Assembly: GCF_024139115.2 (NCBI RefSeq)
Contig: NC_085140.1
Span: 334,987,099 to 335,051,098, forward strand
Length of the DNA: 64,000 nucleotides
Direction: 5' to 3'
Source: Armigeres subalbatus
Taxonomy: Eukaryota; Arthropoda; Insecta; Diptera; Culicidae
In this document: piece after piece, positions 1-10,717 of the stretch
How positions within the stretch are numbered: the first letter of the stretch is position 1
Layout: every line of letters begins with the position of its first letter
Notes under the pieces: model-generated
Told to the model about the DNA's origin: nothing
The model's database searches: none
The model's input: only the letters and a program-made list of their open reading frames with translations
Translations under genes and position numbers: made by a program

Positions 1-239
1 ACAGTCACGGATTCGGGAATACAGTCACATTTTCTGGAACGTTCTGGAAAACGTTACTGACATTCCCGAATCCATGAATTAAACACGGTATATTTTTGCT
101 GGTTCACGAATTCGGGAATGCTTTTTTTGCGTGTGATAATAGTAAATTACAGAAGACAATCATATTACAAATCGTTAATAAGGCAGAATGCATAAGTTTA
201 CATTTAGTTGAACGGAAATTCATTCGTAAAATCCTCCAA
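1..239. other. AT-rich lead with ATTCGGGAAT motifs
   Basis: No gene is visible. The motif ATTCGGGAAT occurs near 12 and 110, and an inverted partner (CATTCCCGAATCC) lies near 62-74, so this may be the edge of an inverted-repeat element cut by the window boundary. The rest is AT-rich and unrecognised. Confidence 0.3.
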
Positions 240-1500
240 AACCCTTTTTCACAATTCATCCAGGAATTCTAACAGTAGTAAGACGAGGTATTCCATGAAC
301 ATTTCCCCTCACAATCCTTCAGGATATTTTGTCAGGAGTCCCCGGTGATTTGATTTAGGAACTTTCCTACAAATTAATCCAAGATTTGTTTTGTGGTTTC
401 TTTAGAAATTCCTTAATGGAGTTCTTAATAACTTTCGAAATTGCTTCAAACAAGAAATTGCTGGGGAAATTCCTCCAGAAATTTCTTCAGGAATCCCTTT
501 GAAGATATTTCAAACAATCGCTCCGGAAGTTCACCCAAAAAAATTCGTCTGCAGATTTCCCCAGCAGTTCCTCCTAAAATTTTATCAAGGATTCACCCGG
601 AAATTCGCCTAGGGAAGTCTTCCTGGAAGTACCCTGGAGATTACCAAGAAATTCCTTACGATGTTTCCCAGGAATTCTACCTGGAGCTTACCTGAGAATT
701 CCTTCGGAAGCTTTCCCTGAAATTTCTCTAAAAGATACCTCAGGAGTTCCTCCGGAAATTACTCTGGGAATAAATGGATTTCTCCAGATATTTTTTGAGT
801 GAATCCTTCGAAAATCCCTTTGGGAATACTGCTGGAAATTTCCCCAAGTTACTTCAGAGTTTACCTGAGGACTTCCCATAAACGTCCTCCGAAAATGTTT
901 ACAGCAACCAGCAGGCTATTGCTTCAAAAAGTTCTTCTGCAATTCCTTCGAAATTTATTTCAGAGATGCTCTAGAAGTGCCCTCAGGGACTTAGAAGAAT
1001 ATTCTCATGAATATCACCTACAATTTTGCATCCTTCATGAATTTCTCTGGAAGTTTCCCTATAAAATCCTCCGAAATCCCGAAGATCACCACCACCCTGG
1101 AGTTTCTCCAGAAACCACTCGAGAATTCCTCCGGAAATTACCCGAGGAATTTTCCCGATGGCCACCCTGGGAGTTTCACCGGAAGGTCCCCTGGAGTTCT
1201 TTCGAAAATTCCCCAGAATCATTCCAGAGATACTCCCTGGAGTTGCTCCGGTATTTTGTACAGAAGTGCTTGTGAAGAGTTCACCCAAAAGTTCATCTGG
1301 AAGATCCCACAAGAGTTACTCCGGAGTTTCCGCCGGGTGGTCCTCCGCCCCTTTCCTAGGAAGTTTTTCGAAAATTACCCCGGAGGCTCACGAATTTTGG
1401 AAAGGTTTTTCTACTAGAAATTTATTCAGATATTCTTAGAGAGATTCCTTAGGAAATTCCATCAAAAATCATCTGAAATTTCCCATTTTTCCTAGGAATT
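240..1500. repeat. Degenerate GGAAATTCCTCC-type tandem array
   Basis: The stretch is made of very diverged short units around GGAAATTCCTCCGGAAATT and CCAGGAATTC, spaced roughly 15-30 bases apart. Several reading frames stay open through it on both strands, but this follows from the periodic, palindrome-like units; the translations are low-complexity and lack domains. Similar arrays recur near 21.5-23.2, 48.7-48.9, 52.1-52.8 and 55.5-55.9 kb. I treat it as decayed satellite-like sequence. Confidence 0.6.
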
Positions 1501-1539
1501 ACTCCAAAAATGAATACAGCCATTTCTCGGGAAGCAGAC

Positions 1540-1895
1540 TAAAAAAGTCCGTTAACTCCTGTTCAAACACGGAAGTGAGAAGCTGCATCAATCGATCCAC
1601 CACATTATCCAGAAAATATGGGAGGATGGAGAACTGCCTGTCGGCTGGTTGGATAGGAATCTATAAGAAAAGGGCGCAAACTAGAGTAAGCCAATTACAG
1701 AGGGATCACCCTTCTGAACTCGGCGTACAAAATTCTTTCGCATATCCTGTTTAACAGACTGAGTCTGCTTGAGGAGTCCTTCCTCGGCGAATACCAGGCA
1801 TGTTTTCGTGATGGCCTACCAACGATGGATCAAATCTTTAGCCTGCGGATGATCTTTGATAAATTCCGGGATTACAACTTTCAGACTCACCATCT
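1540..1895 (+). pseudogene. LINE A reverse transcriptase, N-terminal part (broken)
   Basis: Frameshifted translation gives the start of a non-LTR reverse transcriptase: an 'ITLLNSAYKILS' block, then LFNRL, EYQACFRDG and LRMIFDKFRDYNFQTHHL. The sequence stops abruptly at 1895, and the same domain resumes at 13862 in the correct order. The gap is filled by the BEL/Pao element. The five bases CCATC at 1891-1895 recur at 13862-13866, as expected for LTR-element integration. The endonuclease region is missing upstream. Related fragments of this family (called LINE A here) lie at 13.9-15.0, 19.3-19.5, 49.4-50.3 and 60.25 kb. The clade was not determined; it lacks the RNase H seen in the LOA element. 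Confidence 0.75.
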
Positions 1896-1935
1896 GGTTG
1901 AGCCTGTCTGAAGTAGAGAGCGAATTGAGTGACCA
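1896..1935 (+). repeat. Left 40-bp terminal inverted repeat of BEL element
   Basis: These 40 bases of the U3 end are a perfect reverse complement of 13822-13861. Normal LTR elements have direct LTRs, so a terminal inverted repeat of this kind is abnormal. Confidence 0.9.
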
Positions 1936-2750
1936 AAACATGTTCCACACGGTCGCGACACTATTAGTCTTTTTTCCTCTCTCTATTACTATTGGCCCGT
2001 TTCATTTTTGTTGATAAAGTTTGTCAGTTGTGTTGTATATTGCTAGTATTTACCGAAGACCGCCTCTCGATCGGAAATCAGCTGGTTAGGTACATAACAG
2101 GTCTTGGCAAAACGTCCAGTACGTAATAAACCTCCGTCGCGGTAACAAATATATGTCGTCGTTTTTGTTAACCAAAATTGTTCGTTTCTCTGTTCGCGTA
2201 ATAAATGTAGTTTTTGAATCCAAGTCCGTCGTGTGTGAAACTATGTTCTGAAGTGTCCGAAAACCAGAATTTGTGTCGCGCGAACATTTGGTCCTTTGAT
2301 CCGGATGAGCATTCCCGGTAAAGTTTTCGGACATTGTACGTTTTGGCGGACAATTAGTGAAAGGCGTTTGTTCACGAACAATTCCCGGGAACCGTGATGG
2401 ACGATTAGCACTATTGTGACGGTGAGATAAAAGGTGATCAGTGAATAGTGTCACCATTTTCGATGCGACCCTGCGCCATCAGAACCAGGGCATTCGGAAA
2501 CAGGGTGAATTACGAAGCTGGAAGATTGCGTCGATTGGTGGATCCAGGGACAGAACGGAGGCTGAGTTTTGGATGACGACGAAAGTGGACACAAGCAGAT
2601 CAGGACCAGGACAGACGTCTAAGTGACGGAGCGAAGAAGGATAAGGGAGTAGATTGCATGTGTGGTGGTGGCGTTGCATGAATTAAACTCTGTGGCTATA
2701 AGGCAAATAAATTGATTGATTGCATGTGAGTCCATATTCTTTTGGAACAG
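1896..2750 (+). repeat. Probable 5' LTR of the BEL/Pao element
   Basis: The left edge is well set by the TG start and target duplication. The right edge is a guess. A poly(A)-type AATAAA lies at 2706-2711, followed at 2757 by TGGTGTCCGCCCG, which starts with TGG as a tRNA primer-binding site should and precedes gag by about 280 bases. No second LTR copy exists in the window to fix the boundary. The open frames in it (for example minus strand 2086-2457) have no recognisable domain. Confidence 0.5.
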
Positions 2751-3034
2751 TAGCCCTGGTGTCCGCCCGTTAAAGTTTGTTTGGTCTCGGTTTTCGCTGG
2801 TTTTATTTCACGATTTCGTTGGTTCCAAGGTTGATTCCCTCTGCTGCTGTCAACTAGGGTGGCCAGTTCTGTCATTCCGTGGTCGTGTTGGGTGGTTCAT
2901 CGAGTCGATCTTTGGCAAAGTGAGAAAACAAAGCCTGTTGTGAAGTTAGTTTTGCCAGTGCAGTGGAGTGCATTCCATACGAGAACAGTGTTTCCCAAAC
3001 ATTGTTCCGAGTGTCAGTGCCAGTGAAGTGAGAA

Positions 3035-3445
3035 ATGCCTGATCTGAGAACGTTGAATAAACGGGAGCACCAACTCCGTAAATCGCTAGAAGGAATTCAA
3101 CAGTTTGTCGCAGGTTTTCAAGCAAAAAGAGATGCACGGCAAATCGACGTACGCTTGGAGGCACTTGAAAGGGTATATAGCCACTTTCTTGATACTCGAA
3201 TGGAGATTGAGTTGGTCTTAGAAGACGAAGCTGAGAAGGGTGATGTAAAAGAAGAAGACGAGCTAACACAGGCGAATGACAAAGTGAGACAGGAGTTTGA
3301 AGACAGCTTTTATTCGCTGAAGGCAGACCTGGTGGCCTTCAAAACAGTGAGTTCCAGTGCATCGGCGGGTGCTACAGGTCAACGTCCGGACTTGCAACCG
3401 GCATCCCAGTTTGCAAAGGTGAAACTCCCCGAGATCAAGCTGCCA
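3035..3445 (+). pseudogene. BEL/Pao gag, N-terminal part
   Basis: An ATG at 3035 opens a 137-codon frame beginning MPDLRTLNKREHQL. It is rich in charged helix-forming residues, as in BEL/Pao gag N-termini, and ends in a KVKLPEIKLP block. The frame is cut at 3445 by the LOA LINE and resumes at 10896 with the next residues of the same domain. The nine bases AAGCTGCCA are found on both sides (3437-3445, 10887-10895). The start fits the family: it follows the LTR and leader, and the first residues resemble other BEL gags. Confidence 0.8.
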
Positions 3446-3580
3446 GTCGTGTGAGTCGTGTGAGAGCGAAGTGGAGAATACTCTGAGTCAGCTTGGCCTT
3501 ACCGAAGACCAGCTACTCAGTAGTTCGCAGAAGAAGATGGAAATATCCTGCCCCTCAACGCCTATCTCCCGGAGCAACAC

Positions 3581-4566
3581 ATGTTTCGACAAAGCTCATC
3601 AACCGACTCCAACCTGCTGGACATGGAAGATAACGAAGATGATGGTATAAGGATCGTCATCAACCCCCAAAAATCTTTAGCAAGTAGCAAAGGATCCGAA
3701 GATAACAAGGGTTCTGCGGAAGCCAAGGGTGCTCCGAGCAAGAAAATCCCCACACTCACACGCTCGCAGAGGAAGCAGCTTAGAACTCTCCGGGAGAAGG
3801 GAATGACCGGAATGAGGCCTTGTCCATAATCCTGAATAAGGAGAGCGAGCCCACTTCCTCAAAACGCTCGAGAAACGACCTAGACAAATCCGCCACAGAG
3901 GACCCCAAACAAAAAAGGGTGAAGCACCATCTGGATCCGAGAGAGCGTGCCCAACAGTCCTCAAACCGCGCGCCTCAGAAAAACGTGTCTGGACAACAAA
4001 ACCCACCCATGAGGAAAACAGCTGGTATCAGCTACAGTGATATGGCCAAAAGCGTGCAGGATAATACCCAAAGACTTTCCCACCGTCCAACTCACTACAG
4101 CCCAGCTAGACCTTCTACAAGAAGCACTCCTGCTCAGAGTAGTTCAACAGCGAAACGAGCCAATAAAACCCAAATTCAACAACCTCATCTACAAGTCCGG
4201 TTACATGGTTCTAATCTGTAAGGATCAAGAGACTGCTGAGTGGTTAAAGAGAATATCCCCATCCATGAAACCCTGGGAAGGTGCAGAGCTGATGGCAATG
4301 GACGAAGTGGCGATTCCACGTCCAGAGATGATCCGAGCATTCTTCCCACAAAGCTCCAGCTATGATGACGACCGAATACAGGCTCTCATAGAAAGCCAAA
4401 ATGACATCACAACAACTAATTGGCGTATTGTGAAACGATCCATTCTGAAAGATATTCATGTTGAATGGATCTTCACAGTAGAGGGTGCGTCGATGGAAAA
4501 GTTGAAGAAGTCCAAGTACACCCTCAACTACCGATTTGGTGAAATCCAACTATGGAAGATGGGAGC
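3581..4566 (+). pseudogene. LOA ORF1, N-terminal and central part (frameshifted)
   Basis: Three overlapping frames read as one protein. Residues from the ATG at 3581 (MFRQSSSTDSN) are acidic then Lys/Ser-rich. A shift near 3820 leads to a basic, Gln/Pro-rich section, and a shift near 4110-4200 leads to a folded domain containing GYMVLICKDQETAEWL, MIRAFFPQ and VEWIFTVEGASMEKL. The last matches the DUF4780-type ORF1 domain common in LOA elements, thought to bind RNA. The frame is interrupted at 4567 by the tandem-repeat MITE and resumes at 6623. Confidence 0.75.
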
Positions 4567-4677
4567 GGGTCATTTGGCATAAAGTCATTTGGCATAACGC
4601 CATTTGGCATAAGGTCATTTGGCATAAAGGCCATTTGGCATAACGGCCATTTGGCATAACGGACATTTGGCATAATT
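4567..4677 (+). repeat. Left terminal inverted repeat (7 CATTTGGCATAA units)
   Basis: Seven units with individual spacers (AAGT, ACGC, AGGT and so on). The spacers match the corresponding spacers of the right arm, position by position, so the arms are inverted copies of each other and not independently expanded arrays. Two further units lie at 4701-4730. Confidence 0.85.
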
Positions 4678-4844
4678 GTAACCAACGTCAAAAGTGAGGG
4701 TCTTTTGGCATAACGGACATTTGGCATAATTTTTTTTTGCTAAATGATGACTAAGTGGCGCGGGAAACACCCCGGGGTAGTAAATATAACACCCGTCGAT
4801 AACAATATTAAAAAGACATTATCCTCTCGTGGAAAGAATGCATT

Positions 4845-6400
4845 TGGAATGCAATGCAAAAGTAGGCGCATGCCTGGATTAGAGCAGTGGTTTATGTGAT
4901 CCCTTCTTTAAAAGTAGGTGCTTGCCCGGATTATGGCAATGGAGGGTATGATCTCTTATTTAAAGTAGGCACTTGCCCGGATTAAGGTCATGGTGGATTG
5001 GATCCCTTCTTTAAAAGTGGGCGATTGCATGGATTATGGCAATGGATAATGTGATCCCTTCTTTAAAAGTAGGCGCTTGCCCGGATTAAGGCAATGGTGG
5101 AAATGATCCCTTCTTTAAAAGTAGGCGCATGCTCGGATTAAGGCCATGGTGGATGCGATCCCTTCTTTAAAAGTAGGCGCTTGCATGGATTATGGCAATG
5201 GAGGGTGTGATCCCTTCTTTAAAAGTAGGCGCTTGCCCGGATTATGACAATGGTGGATGTGATTTCTTCTTCCCGGATTGAGGCAATGGTGGATGTGATC
5301 CCTTCTTCAAAAATAGGCGCTTGCACGGATTATGGCAATATAGGATATGATCTCTTATTTAAAAGTAGGTGCTTGCCCGGATTAAGGTCATGGTGGATGC
5401 GAATCCTTCTTCAAAGGTAGGCGTTTGTTCGGATTATGGCAATGGATGATGTGATCCCTTATTTAAAAGTAGGCGCTTGCCCGGATTATCGATGTTTAAC
5501 TTAGTCTGTAGATGAAAAAAACACCTGAATAAAGATTAAAAAAAAAATGCCCGGATTATGACAATGGTGGATGTGATTTCTTCTTTAAAAGGGGGCGATT
5601 TCCAGGATTGAGGCATTGGTGGATGTGATCCCTTCTTCAAAAATAGGCGCAAAAATAGGCAATGGAGGATTAGATTTGTTTTTAAAAGTAGGCGCTTTTC
5701 CGGAATGAAGCAATGGTGGATTTAATAACTTCTTTAAAAGTAAGTGTGTGGCTTGAATTGTGGCAATGCAATGGTGCGTATGGGCCCTCCTTAGCCGTGC
5801 GGTAAGACGCGCGGCTACAAAGCAAGACCATGCTGAGGGTGGCTGGGTTCGATTCCCGGTGCCGGTCTAGACAATTTTCGGATTGGAAATTATCTCGACT
5901 TCCCTGGGCATAAAAGAATCATCGTGCTAGCCTCATGATATACGAATGCAAAAATGGTAACTTGGCTTAGAAACCTCGCAGTGGAAGTGCTTGATGAACA
6001 CTAAGCTGCGAGGCGGCTCTGTCCCAGTGTGGGGAATTAATGACAATAAGATTAAGAAGAATGGTGGATTATGGCAATGGTAGATGTGACTCCATCTTTA
6101 TAAGTAGGCGCTTGTCGGGAATAAATTAATGGTAGATGTGATCTCTTTCCCGAAAAGCACAATTGATTGATTTGGTGGCAATAACTCATATGCGACTTGA
6201 ATGGTTTTAGTAACTCGTCTACGACAAGTGTGTTGCTTGAGTTTATAAAGTTAGGCGCTTTCCCGAATTAAGACAGTGGTGGATTTGATCCAGTCTTAAA
6301 GCGCATGCCCAGATTGAAGCAATGGTGGACGTCATCCCTACTTTAAAAGTAGACATGTGGCCGGAATAAGTCAATGATGGATGTGATCCCTCTCCCGGAA
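4845..6400. repeat. Roughly 52-bp minisatellite inside the inverted-repeat element
   Basis: Units read like GTAGGCGCTTGCCCGGATTA, then GGCAATGG, then TGATCCCTTCTTTAAAA, repeated well over a dozen times from about 4850 to 5760 and again, more diverged, from 6060 to 6400. Units differ by point changes and short indels. No frame is conserved across units. An AT-rich piece at 5490-5545 and the SINE interrupt the array. Confidence 0.75.
5787..6060 (+). mobile_element. tRNA-derived SINE (family 1), copy 1
   Basis: The head TTAGCCGTGCGGTAAGACGC is an A-box region and GGTTCGATTCC a B-box, i.e. a tRNA-like internal RNA polymerase III promoter. A family body follows (ending AACACTAAGCTGCGAGGCGG, CCCAGTGTGGGG) with an A/AAG-rich tail. 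Further copies lie at 20571-20857 (+), 26313-26564 (-) and 56221-56398 (5'-truncated). It resembles the Feilai-type SINEs of Aedes in organisation; the exact family was not verified. Confidence 0.8.
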
Positions 6401-6511
6401 GTAATTCTTTCGTTTTGTTATTTCGTTCTTCCGGAAAATGTCTACCATCAGTCTAAATTTATCAGAAAACAGCCTCGACCTACTTTATCTACTTTATCTT
6501 TCACAGTTCGA

Positions 6512-6622
6512 AATTATGCCAAATGTCCGTTATGCCAAATGACCATTATGCCAAATGGTCTTTATGCCAAATGACCTTATGCCAAATGGCGTTATGCCAA
6601 ATGACTTTATGCCAAATGACCC
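6512..6622 (-). repeat. Right terminal inverted repeat (7 TTATGCCAAATG units)
   Basis: Reverse complement of 4567-4677 with only a few mismatches, ending TTATGCCAAATGACCC. The ATGCC repeats keep a reading frame open here by chance (methionine-proline-asparagine runs); that is not a real protein. Confidence 0.85.
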
Positions 6623-6932
6623 AGACCCATGGAAGATTACAGATCAACCGACTGCCGCTACCGCCAATCCGACTGGAAGGCCGACCCAAGAGCAATCTGA
6701 GGAGGCCTCCTGTTCGGGCGAGGTTCGGCTAACTGGAAGGCCGACCCAAGAGAAATCTGAGGAAGCCTCCGGTTCGGGCGAGGTTAGTAAATCTCACCCC
6801 AAAAGCACCATAAAGGCTAGTCTGTCCACCTCTAAAGGAAAAGCTCGAAGCTTACATGCGACCCCCTGCTCTAGTGGTACCAAACCAAAGGTATCTAAAC
6901 AGGGCAAAGGGGTGCAAAAAGCGACAGTTTGA
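6623..6932 (+). pseudogene. LOA ORF1, C-terminal part
   Basis: The frame resumes directly after the inverted-repeat element with DPWKITDQPTAAT and continues to a stop at 6930-6932. It holds a 20-residue direct repeat (TGRPTQEQSEEASCSGEV, TGRPTQEKSEEASGSGEV) and a basic Ser/Lys-rich tail. No zinc knuckle is evident. Confidence 0.7.
6672..6791 (+). repeat. 60-bp in-frame tandem duplication in LOA ORF1
   Basis: Two copies start at 6672 and 6732. The period is exactly 60 bases (20 codons), so the reading frame is kept. They differ at a handful of positions. Confidence 0.85.
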
Positions 6933-6959
6933 CCACAGAGGCGAAACTGGCAGGCCAGG

Positions 6960-7829
6960 TTGCTACAGGGAAGAGAAAACCCAAACTGTAACATCAAACG
7001 ACATCCTGATGATCCGCAACATCCAAAGCCGGACAGTCGTCGTCCGGAAAAAGCAGGAACCCCGGAAATGGCGACTAAAGTTCTGCAAGTGAACCTCCAC
7101 CATGCTGAGAGCGCCACGGGTGTGCTCTGTCGGAGGTTCACCAAAGAGAATTTAACCGTGGCCCTCATTCAAGAGCCATGGGTCAATAAATCCAGAATAC
7201 AAGGTATTCCACAACACTCATGTAAGTTGGTATATGATGACAGCCAGCTTTCTCCTAGAGCGGCTATTTTATTACATAACAACTGTAAATACTTTCCAAT
7301 TTCAGAATTCATAAAAAGGGACATCGTAGCGGTCAGGATGGAGGTACCTTCCGCCAGAGGGAGTAGAGAGATCTTGGTGGTCTCGGCATACTTCCCAGGT
7401 GACGTGGACGAAATCCCTCCTCCAGAAATAGCTGCGCTCGTAGCCTACAGCCACCGACACAACATTCCCTTTGTCATAGGGTGCGACGCAAATGCACATC
7501 ACACCGTACGGGGAAGTACCAATATAAACACCAGAGGTGAGTACCTGTTACAGTTTCTCTCTTCCAAGAACATTGACATTTGTAATGTTGGTGACAAGCC
7601 CACGTTTGAAAACTCCATTCGTCAGGAAGTTTTGGACTTGACTCGATGTAGTCGGTTTATCTCTGATAAAATAAAAACTGGCATGTTTCTGAAGAAACAT
7701 CAATGTCAGACCATAAACACATCATCTTCGAATGGGAAGGGTCTAACGATGGAAAAACGTTTAAAGATCCTAAGAAAACTGATTGGGAATCCTACTAAGC
7801 TATCCTACGATCCGAAGAGTACATCATAG
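6960..7829 (+). pseudogene. LOA ORF2, APE-type endonuclease domain
   Basis: From about 7069 the frame reads ATKVLQVNLHHAESA, then LIQEPWV, a catalytic-region VSAYFPGDVDE and IGCDANAHH (the GDxNAHH-like block, here with C for G-D spacing), typical of the apurinic-type endonuclease that nicks the target. The H-bearing SDH motif (SLSDHK) is in another frame because of a shift near 7690. The following linker to about 8130 has further shifts and stops. The upstream part of the open frame (6960-7068) is probably ORF1-ORF2 spacer. Confidence 0.75.
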
Positions 7830-8302
7830 AAAGTCACATCAAGTCCATAACACAATTGGAAGATGCGTCCAAATCCATTAAAACAAAATCCTTAACGCCT
7901 ACCAAGAGAGCTGTCCAACTAAATCAACTAGTTCGAGTAGAGACGTTCCATGGTGGAATAAAACTCTTGAGAAGCTTAGGAAAACTGCGCGTAGGGAGTT
8001 CAACCGTGCTAAGCGAACCGGCGATTGGAGCCTATACAGAAAGGCCCTGACGAACTAAAACAAAGAAATAAGGTCAGCCAAACGGAAATCGTGGATTCTA
8101 ATGTGAGAAAGCATAGAGAATACACCCGTAGTGGCCAGACTCCAAAAAACTCTTTCAAAAGACCGCTCCAATGGTGTGGGTAGCCTCCGAAAGACGGATG
8201 GTTCGCTCACTGTAGAGCCTAGCGATACACTGAGCGAATTGTTAAAGATCCACTTCCCTGATTCAATCCCTGAGTCGAGCATCGGCGACCAAGGCACTGG
8301 AA

Positions 8303-9803
8303 TTGCTGTCTCAGATCCACAAGAGATCCAATCATGGGTTTCTGGATCTAAAAGACGCAATAAAGGTTGCAAAGGAAGCTTTCACTCGGGCCAGGGTTGA
8401 GAGGGCTGTGAGATCTTTCGAGCCATTTAAGTCTCCTGGCATGGATGGAATATTCCCAGCGTTGATCCAAAAAGAGGAGAAAACACTGGTTCCATCCTTG
8501 GTTGAGATTTTTAAGGCGAGTCTGATTTTGGGGCACATACCTAACGATTGGCGTCAAATCCGGGCTGTCTTCATTCCGAAGGCAGGCAAGAGAGATAAAA
8601 CCAACCCCAAAGCATTCAGGCCGATAAGTTTATCCTCTGTAATGCTCAAAATTATGGAAAAGGTACTATGCGAGTACATAAATCACAAATTTATGAAAGC
8701 AATGCCTTTGTCAAAAACCAATTCGCTTATCAAAGTGGAAAATCTACGATCTCGGCACTACATACGGTAGTTCAAAAATCGAAAAAACACTTAATGCAAA
8801 AGAAATTGCTCTTGTAGCATTTCTTGATATTGAGGGCGCATTCGATAACGCTTCTTATTCGTCTATAGGGTCAGCAATGTTGAGGAGAAAATTCGACCCA
8901 TGCATTGTTACCTGGGTACATGCTATGCTAGCTAATCGGAAAATCTCCTCTGAGCTTAGCGGTTCATACATCACTGTTAAAGCAACAAGGGGGTGTCCGC
9001 AAGGCGGAGTGCTTTCTCCTTTGTTGTGGTCACTGGTGGTGGATGAGCTTCTAGACAGCTTAGAGAGAAGAGGCTTCGAAGTGGTTGGATATGCTGATGA
9101 CGTTGTCATTATTGTACGAGGCACATTCGAAAGTGTTATCGTGGAAAGAATGCAATCTGCCCTAAATCACGCTTTTTCCTGGTGTCAAAAGGATCAACTA
9201 TGCATAAATCCTACAAAAACTTCCATTATCCCTTTCACCAAACGGAGAAAGGTACAACTGAAACCCCTTTTCTTGAATCAAACACAATTAGTTTATTCAA
9301 GTGAAGTAAAATATCTAGGTGTCATACTCGACGCAAAGCTTAATTGGAACTCTCATCTCCAATCAGTTGTGCAGAAAGGTCTCAATACACTTTGGGTTTG
9401 TTCAAAAACCCTTGGTAAAAGATGGGGCCTAAAACCAAGTATGATCATGTGGATATATAAAACCATTGTCCGTCCCAGGACAACTTACGCTTCCCTTGTC
9501 TGGTGGCCTAAAACTAATGAGGCTGCTGCAAGGGCTAAGCTCAACAAAATCCAACGCACCGCTTGCATAGCCATCACTGGTGCAGTTCGTAGGACACCCA
9601 CTTTGGCCCTAGACGCAATGCTTCACCTGCCCCGGTTAGATCAATTCATAAAGCTGGAAGCGGAAAAAAGTGCTCTAAGGTTAAAGAGAACAAAATCACT
9701 GCTGTCAGGAGACCTTACGGGTCACCTCAGCATATTAAATGAATTTGCCATAAATCCCGCAATAGGAATTTGTAGTGCCTGGATGGAAACGGAATTCAAT
9801 TAA
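8303..9803 (+). pseudogene. LOA ORF2, reverse transcriptase domain
   Basis: Blocks run in order: SFEPFKSPGMDGIFP, FIPKAGKRDK, FRPISLSSVMLKIMEKVL, then after a shift near 8720-8770 VAFLDIEGAFDNASY (motif A), RGCPQGGVLSPLLWSLVVDELL (motif B), and VGYADDVVII (motif C, catalytic YADD). A thumb-like region follows with VKYLGVILD and WWPKTNEAAARAKLNKIQR. An in-frame stop at 9801-9803 precedes RNase H. The element could have made cDNA when intact; this copy cannot. Confidence 0.85.
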
Positions 9804-10717
9804 GACTCACCGTACGATGTTTTCATTTCTTCCCGCCAGGAGTGGGAAGGAGGTGGACCCAACGTTCCAACAGGCTCTATAAATTTCTTCACAGATGGTT
9901 CGAAAATGAATAATCTGACAGGATCCGGAATCTATGGCCCTACAACAAAATTTCTGTCCACTTAGGACAATGGCCCACAGTATTTCAGGCGGAAATATAT
10001 GCAATATTAGAATGCGTGTTATTATGCCTGAGGAGAAAGTATAGATTTGCAAAAATATGTATTTTCTCTGACAGCCAAGCAGCACTTAAGTCGCTTAATA
10101 ACTACACTTGTAACTCAAAGCTAGTGTGGGAATGCATTCTGGCTTTGAAAAACTTATCCATACGCAATCGAGTCTACCTATATTGGATCCCAGGACATAC
10201 GGGTCTAGAGGGAAACGAGATTGCTGATGAGCTAGCCAGGAATGGATCTAATGAAAGGTTCATTGGCCCTGAGCCCTTCTGCGGGATCTCAGACTGCTCT
10301 GTAAAAATGGAACTGAACAAATATATGGTCAGTCAAATCACATCAAACTGGAATGCACTTCCCCATACGAGCCAATCCAAAAGGCTCGTAACGATTAACC
10401 CCAAGAAAACCCAACAACTTTTAGGTCTCAACAAAAGGGATCTCAACATCTACACCGGTCTAATAACTGGACACTGCCCCTGCAGATACCATCTACAAAA
10501 GATCGGAGCAATCCAAACCTCAAATTGCCGCTTCTGTGACGAGGAGAGAGAAACATCAGAACACATCCTCTGCTATTGCAGTGCACTCACTCAACGTAGG
10601 TTCAAAATTCTCAGCAAGCCCTTTTTAGGGCCTGCTGACATATGGATCTTATCCCCCAAGGACGTGATTGGCTTCATAAAGCTAGTCTCGCCAGAATGGG
10701 GGAGTCACATACTGTAA
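9804..10717 (+). pseudogene. LOA ORF2, RNase H and Cys-His C-terminus
   Basis: RNase H catalytic blocks are visible: FFTDGSKMNNLTGSG, then after a shift near 9950 FQAEIYAI, FSDSQAALKSL and IPGHTGLEGNEIADELA. The C-terminal CRFCDEERETSEHILCYC motif, a Cys-His cluster usual in LOA/I-group elements, lies near 10535. The frame ends at 10715-10717; 169 bases of 3' UTR follow before the target duplication. A decayed relative of this same section occurs on the minus strand at 27265-27715. Confidence 0.85.

Larger units (their letters stand above)
4567..6622. mobile_element. 2.06-kb inverted-repeat element with tandem-repeat termini
   Basis: It begins GGGTCATTTGGCATAA and ends with the exact reverse complement. 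The 111-bp arms (4567-4677 and 6512-6622) align without gaps, each made of seven CATTTGGCATAA units separated by 2-5 variable bases. The interior is a minisatellite and contains no transposase, so it is non-autonomous. Removing 4567-6622 restores an open ORF1 frame (GA then DPWK), so it sits precisely inside LOA ORF1. I see no clear target-site duplication, which leaves the superfamily open. A SINE has inserted at 5787-6060. Confidence 0.8.

Noticed and set aside
799..1312. Overlapping open frames on both strands
   Set aside because: They arise from the degenerate GGAAATTCC array; open frames occur in several phases at once.
2086..2457. 123-codon minus-strand frame inside the BEL LTR
   Set aside because: Lies in regulatory LTR sequence, antisense to the element, without motifs.
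4524..4727. Open frame of MPNDxMPNG repeats (also 6523-6732)
   Set aside because: Translation of the TTATGCCAAATG tandem units in the inverted terminal repeats.
4845..5480. Possible CRISPR-like array (regular repeats)
   Set aside because: The repeats are contiguous degenerate minisatellite units without unique spacers, in a eukaryotic transposon.
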